Shown here one piece after another: positions 12,036 to 23,376 of a DNA stretch of 64,000 nt. The stretch covers positions 62,001-126,000 of the forward strand of contig JALLLT010000068.1 of NCBI GenBank assembly GCA_025266875.1, in the 5' to 3' direction. Both the position numbers and the translations under genes were made by a program. The stretch comes from Fennellomyces sp. T-0311 (Eukaryota > Mucoromycota > Mucoromycetes > Mucorales > Lichtheimiaceae). The stretch's first letter is position 1. Each line of letters starts with the position of its first letter. Below the pieces are notes generated by a model that made no database searches, was not told the DNA's origin, and worked only from the letters and a program-made list of their open reading frames with translations.

Positions 12036-14407
12036 TTTAATTTAATTCACCTCGTTAATGTTTTTACTGCTTACATACTTCTTGCTTTTCAAAACCACGA
12101 CCTTTTATTGTAAAAGAGAGTCGCTAATATATATACCAAACCTTAATACAAAAGTATTCTTTTTTTTGCCACCCACTGCAGTGACACCTACTACTTTTGT
12201 GTTGCATTCTCCGAGCACGCTAAAATAAGGAGGATGGGAGGTACGAGTATGTGTCATGGACCTTTTAAGATTTCGTCTTCACGGACGATCTGCGTTCCTA
12301 CTGCGCTTACTTTAATCAAAATAGATTGAGCCAGATCTTCGTTCATATGCTGATTTGAAGCTGCGTGGTGACTTGCGCATATTTAAATGTCGAGCAAACG
12401 CGCTTCCGTGTTATCATCACAAACCTCTCCCATTAATCCACTTGAGTATTCTGTCGCCTACCATCACTTCATTCGTCATGAATTCTTTTATCAGTAAAGA
12501 AACTGGTTCTGTAGCTAAGTAGCAATGCGTTATCCATGCAAGACCAGCAGGTGAGATAGTTCGTCGATACGTTTATCCCCGACAACAACTGGCAAAAAAC
12601 ATGATACATAAAATAGGTGACGAGCTTTTGCTTACAAAAGACTTTGCGGAAGCGCGACATATCATCGAGGCACTCAAATGCGCACTAATTCTAAATTGTC
12701 AGAAGATAAAGTGATATAATAGCTGATCATATTTTAGGCTCTCGCTTTCGTATACCATCAATGTTTAAAGGATGATGGGAGAATATGTACAAGAAGTACC
12801 CGGAGAATGACTCTTGGCAAGAAGTCTCTTCCCTAAATCTAGTAACTGCTCGAGAACTCACAGAAACGTCAAAGCAATCGCTCGACGATGCTTCAAAAGT
12901 ACATAATAATTAATGTCGACTTATTTGTTATTGCTATTAAGTGCTTCTTCGAAGGGTTCCGGGTTGATCGAAGGAGAATTTACGGAGCTGAGGAAGTTGG
13001 AGAACGCGATCTGTAAGAAAAAGCTGCATCTTCTGTGTGCAAAACAAGAAGACACTAAAGCTTCACAAATAATGAAAACACTTGACGCCATACATACGTA
13101 GTCAACAACTGTATCAAAGCCAGATCCCTACTTGAGAAACTGGCGACCCAAAGTGAACTGATATATTACCGAAAGTTTGCTCAAATAGAAGATGTACTAT
13201 TCAAGGATGGTTCTTTCGCTATCCACAAGTTTAGTGTTAACAAATTATCCCCTGATTTTATGTATATCATGTAGTGGTGAGCATGGGTGTCAGGAACCGA
13301 ACATATTGGGAGAAGGTCTTTGAAAAAGGTTCAAATCCTCAGAATTGTCATCAAGGATGCTAAAGTTTTTCAATTGTATTGAAACTTCTACTCAGAAAAA
13401 TTTCGAAAGATGCTGTATGTAGTATCGCATCGGAAAATTCATTTATAGCTTTCGCGCGAGGTCATAGACGAGATCGTGTACAATAAATGATGCTGGTTCA
13501 AAATTTTACAGCGGGGATCCTTGGTGGTTGGCTATTTTGACACTGCGTAGGCACGCACCTTCAAAATTTATCCATGCATTAATTTTTAGTGTCGTCTGTA
13601 TCGTCATTAAAAAATACATTAAAGATATGTAAGTATCATGGGACGATATGCATCGAAGTTTGTGATACCCACCGAAAATTTGAGAAGGTGCCTATACACT
13701 GGGAAAGGTTTGGTACATCTCGCTCAGAACTCTGACCTTACCTTTTGAAGATTGGTATACTCGCTTGAACAATCCGCACATCACGTTCGAAAATTTGTGC
13801 ACGCTCTGCAGTTCGACATGACCATATCGAAATGGTCAGACACATTCTCGATAATTTAGTCTATAATTGTAGTAGAAAATAGAATGATCCCAACCACGTA
13901 TACATAATACAGACATAAAACATAATCCATGCTTTTGACTTCCTGGCCTGTTAATTGCACGTTTATTTAGTCGGCTGTTCGTTATAATAATCACTGATAA
14001 GAAGAACTCATGATCTATTGGATATTCCTAGCAAATTAGTGCATATTGGAACAAATTCAAGCATTTTTTACAGAAGATAATACGAGTTTTAGAAAAGAAC
14101 AAGATATCATCGCTTTATAGCAGTAGCTTAAACAATATATAGGGGTATCACAAATTCTGATAAAGTATTTAAGTTAGATACTGCTATTAATTATGAGGTT
14201 AAGCAAATGAACGAAACGTCAAATCATCTATGCACCAAAGACGAATATAAAATCACCCTTTCTTGTTCAACACAAACCACATAATTCATCGATTACAATC
14301 TCACACTCCAGCTCATATATAATGCATATGATCAAGTTTATTAAAACGTTTTTTTTAGTCGACCAATATACAATCACAGGATCACTAACTAAAGGCGATT
14401 AGCCTTT
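12036..14407. other. AT-rich gene-poor tract with decayed reading frames
   Basis: No intact gene is seen. A plus-strand frame at 12913-13101 (ELRKLENAICKKKLHLLC...) looks helical and its sense continues weakly to about 13260 through stops, which suggests an old decayed coding segment. No terminal repeats or RNA genes were recognised. Confidence 0.5.
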
Positions 14408-16114
14408 TTATTTTATACAAAACTCAAATGTATCGCTACAAACTTCCTCAAAAATCCTATCCAAAAACTCCTTGGGACCACTGTGTGCCACATCGTATCG
14501 CTGCTGGTACCCATTGAAAAACATGACACCGATGGCTTTGTAATGACTAGATATATCCGCGCACTTTTTTACTACTGGCGAAGCATAAATGTACTGGAAA
14601 CCGGTAGGACTACGGGCAGCTATTGCATCTACTGCCATAGTAAATATTACGCCTAAAACAACGCACTCGTCGCACTGCTCTTCAGTGAGTGAAAGCGGTA
14701 GGACGGGTGAATCAAATACTGAGCCTGGATAAGGTCTCCAGAAATGTGTGGCCATAAAGTTGGCACCTCGCCACACACACCATTGACTCCATTCCAAAAT
14801 TGCTCTTTGGTTGCCATCGAAGTCGTCCGTAGAGGTAATGATTTTGTAAGAATTGGCATCCGCTTGCTGTGCTCGTTCGCTGTTTCTCAACACATGATGT
14901 GGATCGTCGTATTTGATGGGTCGTATACCATAACTTCGACACTTTATACGCAAGCACATATTGTTGTCAATGCTGTAAAAGTCATTTTGATCCGCTGAAA
15001 CTCCAATAATTGAGCGAGTCGAATGTAATCCAGCTACACCTGTCCATGAAGGAAGGTCGTGTAAATTCATTGTCGTTGTATACCGAATATTATCGTGCGG
15101 AGACAAATTCGAACCAAAGCACATGACAGATAGGTCGTATTCCGCTAGTTGTCGATAAAAACTGCGTACCACTATTGATAGGTCACTGTCATAATTAATG
15201 TCGATGGAAACCGTGCCGTAAAAGATATTGGCCAAAGCAAATATCTTGTCATGTTCTTTGCTGCTGTTTCGGAAATGAGCATAGCGAAGAACTTGGCTTG
15301 CGCTTTTCATTTTTCTAAGTTTGAAGCCGAGCATAGAGACCGCCAGGATATCTGTTTTTATGATACCCAACCCATGCTTGATATCGGCAAGAGACCAGAA
15401 ATGGGTGTTCCTCCCGACGACCAATATCTTTGTGGACATCATGGCTTCCTCCAATGTCCAGCTACGCTTGAACCATAAAGACTCTTGCATCTGGAGCATT
15501 GCGGTATCTTTCGCTTCACGGCAATAATAAAATTTCAGTATACGTTGGAATTGTTTGGGATCGTTGATATAGATTTCGGGAACCAAGGCAATAGTATAGC
15601 GTGCATTGCTGTAAATCAGATGCATTTGCTTGATTTCGTAATGCTTATTTGACTTGTTCTCTTGGTCGATACAGATCTTATCGTACCACAAGTAGTCGAT
15701 ATCAAAATCCTTGCATATTTGCTGAAGCAAAGTTTCGAATGACACGTATTGAATTCGCGTTCGCCAACGATATCGTATGGAACGTCTTGTCTTTCGTCTT
15801 TCAAGGAATTTGGTTACCAGTCGATGGCGACGGTTATCAACGCAAATATAGTCGTTACTGCCTGTCGGAATAATTTCACCGGACTGTTCCCAGCAATACG
15901 ATAAAGTGTAGTAACCCTTGGTAGCTTTAGTGCCAGGAACCTTTTTCCAGTCGGAAGTGCGAATGAGCCATGTAGGCCTATACTCGCCTCCGCTCACGTT
16001 GAGATTGGTAAAATTTGGGTCTGCTATACGTTGCGGTGTGATATACTCGATGTACATCTTGGTTTCGCTTGGGACATGTGGCGCAGGCAGTACGACAACT
16101 TTTATGTAAACCAA
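14408..16114 (-). CDS. HET (heterokaryon incompatibility-like) domain protein
   Basis: This 568-residue single-exon protein has the HET-domain signature blocks in order: YTLSYCW at residues 69-75, LWYDKICIDQ at 142-151, and QMHLIYSNARYTIAL at 163-177. A WTLEEAMMSTKILVV block follows, in the place of the usual W.RAWT.QE segment. In ascomycetes HET domains trigger cell death after non-self recognition; in Mucorales the family is expanded and its role is untested. The C-terminal 300 residues have no domain I recognise. The gene has no introns, unlike almost all others here, and sits in AT-rich DNA between gene-poor tracts, which fits a fast-evolving accessory gene. An upstream exon is possible, since DNA before 16114 was not resolved. 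The frame is intact over its whole length. Confidence 0.8.
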   Translation of the reverse strand: MVYIKVVVLPAPHVPSETKMYIEYITPQRIADPNFTNLNVSGGEYRPTWLIRTSDWKKVPGTKATKGYYTLSYCWEQSGEIIPTGSNDYICVDNRRHRLVTKFLERRKTRRSIRYRWRTRIQYVSFETLLQQICKDFDIDYLWYDKICIDQENKSNKHYEIKQMHLIYSNARYTIALVPEIYINDPKQFQRILKFYYCREAKDTAMLQMQESLWFKRSWTLEEAMMSTKILVVGRNTHFWSLADIKHGLGIIKTDILAVSMLGFKLRKMKSASQVLRYAHFRNSSKEHDKIFALANIFYGTVSIDINYDSDLSIVVRSFYRQLAEYDLSVMCFGSNLSPHDNIRYTTTMNLHDLPSWTGVAGLHSTRSIIGVSADQNDFYSIDNNMCLRIKCRSYGIRPIKYDDPHHVLRNSERAQQADANSYKIITSTDDFDGNQRAILEWSQWCVWRGANFMATHFWRPYPGSVFDSPVLPLSLTEEQCDECVVLGVIFTMAVDAIAARSPTGFQYIYASPVVKKCADISSHYKAIGVMFFNGYQQRYDVAHSGPKEFLDRIFEEVCSDTFEFCIK

Positions 16115-17838
16115 GTACTCTCTGTCAACATTTTATGCCATTCGCCCTATAGTGTAAACCATTAAACTTTACCTAGAAATCGTTGTGTATTTTGCGTGCT
16201 TTTTTTTCGGTGTCAACTAGAAGAGATGAATAGATGAAAGAAATGTAAAAGGAAAGGAAAGAACGATGGGCACATGAGACCCTTGTATTTGTATCACAGA
16301 GTGTAACCTTTATTGTCGAGCTTAAGCTTATTAATGTAGGTAAACAGGTTACCAGAGTCAGTTGCAGTGGATACTTTCATTATTTAAAAAAGCTGACTAC
16401 CAATGTTCTCTACTTATTGCTGTGATACCGTAGCTTGGTAATAAGTAGTAGCCACATTATACGACCAAACAGATCAAGATGGCTACGAACGCTATTTAAA
16501 AGTGGAATATCCCTAAAACGGTTGATAAGAAAGTCGAGATTTATACGACTTCGCCTCACAGCTGAAGAGAGGATTTGAAGTATAATAGCTTTCAGTTCTC
16601 CAGCTGTGTCCCCGGCTTCAAAGTTAAAATACAAAGTTTGACACTCCTCGAACCAAGCTCGCCATTTAGAAAGATAAGTAACAGGTAACGTAATGAATTA
16701 ACAAACAGAATATAGTTGAACTCATCTTCTCAAAATATTATACGTAAACAAAACGAGACCAAATATAGCTGTTGAGCTGCTAACCTAGATTTATTTTAAT
16801 GGATGTCGCCAAGTCAAAGCCTTACAATCATGAATAAGTATGAATGACAAACCCGAGGAAGAAAACGATATGATTTAAGGAGGATATTTGATAAGCTATT
16901 GTGTATCAATGCTTGTCATATGTATTCTCTCCCGGCATACGGACTAAAGTATTGTTTGTCTACTAAACTTATTTATGTGAAAATACCAATTTTTGGTCAG
17001 CGACCCGCGCGGGAGTTCGGTTACCTACGTAGGCATCTGATGTTGTCAATGATCAAATGAAAAAAGATGCTGACTTTATTGTGCAGTAAGACCATATTTG
17101 TAGAATCAATGATGGTGTATGTTGTGTAACTAGCTTAACATGGAGGATCTTGTGTTAGTCGAACTTGTGCATCTCTCCTCCGGAAACACACCGTGAACGT
17201 ATATATTTGCCTACTTCTACGTTATCAATTGATGATAGTGTTTATAGAGGCCTACACAAAGCAGTACATAAACTTGATAGAAATGATTCGATTGAGTATA
17301 CAAACTGAATCTGCTGAAGGCTCGTATAAAGTGATGTCTGTGAGTACCTGACGTCAAAATTTTGTAATTTCATATAGCTCACGTTGAGTATCTGTAGGGT
17401 TCTAGAACCTTTGTTTTTTTTTGAAGTGTGAAATAGAAATAATACGCCGTACGATGGTCGCATTCAATGCACGTTACCAAGTGTGGGAGTTACCGCACCA
17501 CCGGAACGCGGAGTGCACAAAAGTTCTGCCGTGCCATGGGCAAAGTTGTTCCAATGAAAAAAGTTGTTGAATGTCATCGTGTGCTTGTTTTGATTCATCA
17601 TACGCAAAATCAATGGATGCATATTTGGTACCAATGGGAAGCTTCATTAGAATTGGGTATACCGATGCTTTGGATAGACTGGTGGTACAACGTTCCTCAA
17701 AGGGCACTGCCTGTAATTTAAATTGAAGGACTCGGTCCGAGTTTATGGTGCGTCTTCTTATTTCCATGTAGCCGCTATCCTCACTTTTTGATAGAAATTA
17801 GCAGAAACACCAGTACTCTATACTTTTATTATTATACA
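16115..17838. other. AT-rich intergenic tract with a possible gene fragment
   Basis: The only protein-like frame is on the minus strand at 17474-17767 (97 codons), containing ASVYPILMKLPIGTKYASID followed by an acidic/aromatic stretch. It reads like a decayed mobile-element protein fragment, but I cannot name the family. The rest shows only short frames. Confidence 0.4.
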
Positions 17839-19986
17839 TCATTCGTTATTATCGAGGTTTTCATTTTCGCTTTCATCTTCACTTTCTTCAATGGGATCCG
17901 GACTTTGCTCGACTTGGACAATTTGTTTTGCGTACTCGACAGCCTTATCGCTGATTGTCGTACAATTCTTGAGCTCCAACGATTTCAGGGATTTCGTTTT
18001 GTCCACCATATTGATGATCCCATAGTCCGATATACCAGTCAGGTTACTTAGGATAAGCTTTTTGAGTCCCTGTGCTCCTGAAAGGGCATGTAAATGATAA
18101 TCTGAGACGATGTTCCAATGACCAAGTTCAACCGTCGAGACATTGCTAGTCAGATTGTTCAGAAATCTGTTCAAACCGTCTGAAGAGACCTGAACCAAAT
18201 CATGGAGCAGGATGTCCGTGAGAGAAAGTACTTGTACAAGAGCAGCAAGCACGTCATCCGTAATGGATACACACTTCCTCAAAGCAATGTTGCTCAGGTG
18301 TGTAGCTGCTTTTTGCGTTGCTGCATAGTATTGGAAGAGTCGCTTTAAATCTGTATCCGCATGTTGGCGCTCATTAGTCGACTCCAACCTGAACGTCTTC
18401 ACTGGGGGCAACTGTGTTAATGTGTCGGCTAAAGCTTTTACTGCACTTGCACAATATACACGGACTTGAGTCAACTTGGTGTTGCCGGATAAGGATCGAA
18501 GAACAGTACGCTCAATCTTTTCGCTATTGGAATTGGACCAGTACCCCAGTTTCTTCAGTTTATGTAGTCATAGGCTAGAATAACCCGCGGTGATTAGAGA
18601 TCCAGTTTCTGAACTAAGATCGACATCGATACTTTCCAATGTTTCGCTGTGTTCCGCCAAGAGTGGCATCACGTTTTCAACAGAAATACCGTATGCTGTT
18701 GAGTGAATGATTCGCAAACCTGGTGAAGAGATTTCAGCATGGATCGAACACAGAGGCGCGACTTCTTCCAACGAGTTGTAGCCCATTATTCTCAGATTTG
18801 GACAGTTCCGCTTGATCAAGCCCACAACAATATCATCGTCATCCTCGCAATCTTCCAGAACCAGGCGCTGTATTTGTTGACATTGACGTAACAACATTCC
18901 CAGGGACGGACCTCCAGTTTCTTGCATCTTCAAATGTAGGTCGATGAGTATGTAATCTTTTCGTCGAGCAGAAATGTTTCCTAAGACCTCTGATAATCCC
19001 CTGTACGTCGTATACTTTAACGTCTTCAAGTTGTCGCAAGCAAAGAGGACATCTGAAATAGTAACTAACGGGAGCCGATGATACTCAAAGTTAAGAGAAA
19101 GTGTAGTCAATGTGTCCCTGACTTGCAAGAAGGCAGCTGCCATTGAAAATGGTATATCCGTTTGAAACTGGTTGGTCGTAGCCTCTAAACGGATAAAGGC
19201 AGTACCATTAAGCTATGAGCTTAATTCTGCCACTAGCAGAAATTTACCTTCTAGCCCAAGCGATTTCAAGTTTGAAAAGTAGTTGTTTTGCATATGCCAA
19301 GAGTATCGATTCCAGAATCTTCGGCTCCCGGTGTCTATCGTCAGCTCCTCTACATGGCGAGCGATATGCGGCAGAACATTGGCAATACACTGGTCAGCAT
19401 TATCGTCAAATACTGTAAGGGTAGACCAGGCGGCGGAACAATCAATTGTCCTTGTACGCCACATATGCGACACGCTCAGACATGCAGCTTTGGGTTCCTC
19501 TCCAAGTTTGCCTAGGATAGAGTACACCAGCTCTGTGGGAAGCCTGGAGATAAAGTCGACTTTCTTGCTAGCTTGCGTAGTTGCCTGTGTTTTTAAACGA
19601 TAGAGTTCCCGGTATTCCTTATCACTGCGCGGAACCTTCAGCATACCACTTCTGTACGCGTCAATGGCAAGTCGCGGCTTTCCTTGTAGTTGATATAGCT
19701 GTCCTAGTCGAAGATAACCTGTGCTCACGTTTGGTGCCAAGGTAACAATCATCCTCTCCTCCTCGATTGCTTCGTCGAAATTGGCTTGCATTCCCAAGGC
19801 GTACGCGCGATGATCCAGAGTTGTAACAGTGAGTTGCTGAAACTGATGGAAGGCTGATGTCGCGAATTCAATAGCTCCTCTGAAATCATGTCTGTCAATC
19901 GCTTTTCCAACATTGTCGAAAGTATGTTTCGCTGCTTCGATATCGAGATCGTATACTGGAGAGGATGCAAGCTTCTTTGGAGGCAT
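17839..19986 (-). CDS. TPR / F-box / leucine-rich repeat protein with an in-frame UGA
   Basis: The domain order is that of Pof3/Dia2-type SCF ubiquitin-ligase receptors: a TPR segment (about residues 10-130), an F-box beginning DFISRLPTELVYSILGKL, then LRRs to the C-terminus and an acidic tail (EESEDESENENLDNNE). The start at 19986 has an ACCATGCC context; an in-frame ATG at 20094 is also possible. One 63-base intron (19185-19247) joins exon 1 (19986-19248) to exon 2 (19184-17839). Exon 2 contains a single in-frame TGA at 18568-18570, after codon 451, and the LRR frame then continues unbroken for another 242 codons (LHKLKKLGYWSNSN...). The next codon is CTA, so the context is UGA-CUA, a known readthrough motif. 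This could be programmed readthrough, a recent pseudogene or a sequencing error. I see no intron that removes the stop. Mucorales carry many TPR/F-box/LRR genes, so orthology to Pof3 or Dia2 is not claimed. Confidence 0.75.
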
Positions 19987-22900
19987 GGTTGCTGGAAAAG
20001 ATTGATTGGAAAACAAGGGGCAAAGCTCTTTGCTTTCAATTTCCTTTTGCGTTGACAGAAGCCCGGTATGGATGAGCTTTGGAAAGTGTCTCAAAAGTAA
20101 GATTATTAGTTCGTGCTAGAGATAAGGTGAATTGTACGGATTATCCAGCAAAATAGCGGATGGTTGATGATCCGTTTACTCCAATCTTCTCGAATTACTC
20201 TTCCCGCCACTTCCTTGAAATTTATGTATGTCACCTCAATCCCCCTGATTAAGTAGCAGATCCAATTTGCTTATAGGTAGATATTGGTTTATCTGCCAAG
20301 TTCGTATCGCTGAGCACATCTGTGACACTCAGACCACAGGCGTAACTTAGTTATTTGATATTAGATAAAAGGCTTATCCAAGGAATAACGGGGAAACGAC
20401 AATGTAATAGCAACCCTGCTTGCAATACATGACAGATTTAATTAAAATGATACAGATGATATAGCCATTGTATCACCTGTTACGTTGCTGTCCTCATGTC
20501 AACACTCAATCATACGGTTTGCGTCCGCTTAGAAAATTGCTCTAGTGTGTCTGCTTCGCATATGCCACTGGAACGATGCTCACCTATCCTTAGATATCTC
20601 TATTTCCCACTTACCTTTGTCGTAAATCTACTTGTAATTCAAAAGAAATGATAATTGGTGCGCCCTGTGGCAATACTAAAAAAGAACGTATTGCGCGTTC
20701 ACCTTTTGAGTTGAACACGCACCCTCAGTTGCAAATTCTGTCATTTTCACGTTAACAATGACATCTTTAAAAGAAAATAAGTTCACTGACTTGGTTATAA
20801 AGCCACCGTACAATGTATGTGTAACTTTGTTCACTTACCGTGAAAGCGTTGAGCAAGAGCAACTTTAAATTATCCCTGCAAACTCTTCTTTCTAGTTCTG
20901 TGCATACATTGACGGGTACTGCTGATATTATGGTCGGGCCCAAACACTGTACTTCAGATACACCCAATAATACTTTTTATGGGCACTGTCCCTCCTTTAT
21001 AGGTCAGTCCAAAGCTGTTACTTCACAATGGCGTCGCAAAGTGAGGGTATCCAGATTTCATGCTCTCAATTTATGCAGCTTTATCTTATCAAATTTGAGG
21101 GCTGTGCTTCTATTTTCGTGATGTGCATATTCGGCTGAGCACTTTCCCTGTAGTCACGCATTTTTTTTGTCTTCAGCGCTTCACAATACGAGGTCTATTA
21201 ACTGGTATTGCTCATCTCGAATCCATGTCGACATTGAGATGTACATAAAGACGCAAATTTCGTAGACAATCCAAACTGCAGGAAAACAGCATGCACATCA
21301 TAAACGCATTACAGTGGCACGTACTAATACATAGGAGGTAAGTTACTGGACCGTTGCCGATGATAAACGGCCCCCTTTGCAACAGCTGATAACTTGTATG
21401 TAAGCTTTGATGAAGTGTTGCGCACATTAAACTGACTTGTGCTACACTGTAAAATCCAGTGATCCTGTACTCATTAAAGTCTGAACAGTCAGCTCATTTG
21501 TGCATCTTATGTTCGAGACCAAATGGAGAGTACAATGGACAGATGCATTTTTCCTTGACGTTGCCCAAACGTAATTCATATGCAATGGCCATATCAGAGC
21601 CATACTCTTTATCAATAATGCTAACCCAGTCTAGCTTCTGCAAGCCCGGAGATTTTAAAGACGCATTAAAAGGCAGTATAATATTCCTGTGGTAGCATTT
21701 TTGGTAGAAATATACCGTTATAGCGTTATTTTTGGTTATGCAAGCAGTTACCGATACCACGTTACCTGAGGCATAAAATGAAATAGCAATATTTATCTTG
21801 ATTAATAAACTTTGTACCATTGCAACTAAATAACTGTCAAGTGAATGACGAACGCATTCCTTTTAGGATCATCGGATCAAGCAAGCCCACCGTCATATCC
21901 GGACTTGGGATTATTTTAAAGCTCCATCTTGGACAACGGATATAGGGTTAGTAATAGTTGTTGGGCATGGTACAAAAGCAACTTTTGATCCGCAGCTTGT
22001 GGCTGCATGATTATAGCTCTGGTTAGACAAAAAAAACTAAAGCCGTGTAACAGTTGGGTTGGCGGAGGACCTTGGGTTGAAAGGATTTCGGCCAACAAAT
22101 CTAAAAAAGGATCAGAGGTACCACACGTAATGATTGCCTCATAGCGACTCAAAAGAAAATAACTGTGGGGTAATGATGAATCGGAACAAAAGGACAGACT
22201 TTCTTTCTTTGTGCAGGGGAAGGTACCCGGTTTACGCTTTAAGCAATCGATAAGCGCTGTAACTCGGTTGTTTTCGGCTGGATAAAGTTGAGACAGTGCA
22301 TGGTAGTAAACTGATTCGTGTGTTCAATAAAGTAAACTTTTGTGCGCTTGACGAGTCATTGGCAATTTGTCCAGTAATATCGCACGATCTATCAAACGAA
22401 CTATTGACAGGCTTAAAGAAACTCGAGAAAGTGGATGTCTAATAAAATATACTCGATCATGGAAAAAATTCCCCACGATCTATCAATGCTTATCAATTCC
22501 TGCAAAAAAGAAAAGAAAGTCGAGAAGTTGGGATCGACTTGGGGAATACAAGAAGGTATGGGGTAAGTGGCTCCGACAAGAAGTATGAGTGAGATCCAAT
22601 AGATTGACAGAGATACAAATGTATGCACGAGCATGGTGAAACAAAGAATGTCAGTCTGTGGCGTTGCAGTGAAAGAAATTTCATTATCAGCAAGACGATG
22701 ATGCATTTGATGGGGCCTTGATTGTTTGTCAGAGCGAGAGAAGTCGGGCCTCGGTCCAGGCGACAAAAATGAAAGAGAAGGAAGGGGGTGACGTTAGTGA
22801 AAGGGGCACCGGCGCCCTCGTCTTATTTTTAGTTTGAATAGAAAGGTGGAAAGCTAAACCTGGTTTGGAGCACAAGAAAAAGAGAGTTTGGGACCGTGTA

Positions 22901-23376
22901 TCCGGATCTTTCCACAGAAGGATAACGATTGTGGGTGAAAAAAAACAGAGTGCACGGGCCTATGACAATTCTGTGCTGGCGCTGTGGGGTGGACATGTAT
23001 ACTATCGAGAAACGTTCCCATGGAATCAGGTGTATGTGCAACAGTGATACGTACTGAGCCAATTTTAGCTTTGAATATTATTTTACAGTTCATGATATGG
23101 TACATTAAGCGTGGAGCTATTAAGCTGCAAGGTTCTACGTACATGAGAAGTAGAGCGTGGAGGGGTACTTATGTATAAAGAAGCAAGCATAAACAAAAAG
23201 AAAAATAACATATCCTTGTACAACAAATTTTGGGGCGGGGGAGAAGCTATAGGAGGGTAAAGAATGATAGCATGGTAAAGAAAAAGCAAAGCAAAGAACA
23301 AACAACAAGCAAAGAGCATACAGTCGGTGGAGATTATAGTAAAGAAAGGTCAGAGAGTAGTAGTAAATGAGCGACA
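19987..23376. other. Gene-poor tract, no supported gene
   Basis: Frames of up to 117 codons occur on both strands, for example minus 21494-21820 and minus 22413-22766. They lack recognisable domains and splice-joined continuations. The bases next to 19986 should hold the promoter of the F-box gene, and bases near 23377 the 3' UTR of the CSL gene. Confidence 0.5.

Noticed and set aside
13325..13345. ggttcaaatcc, a match to a tRNA gene B box.
   Set aside because: The T-stem does not pair (aaagg against cctca) and no matching A box or acceptor stem is found.
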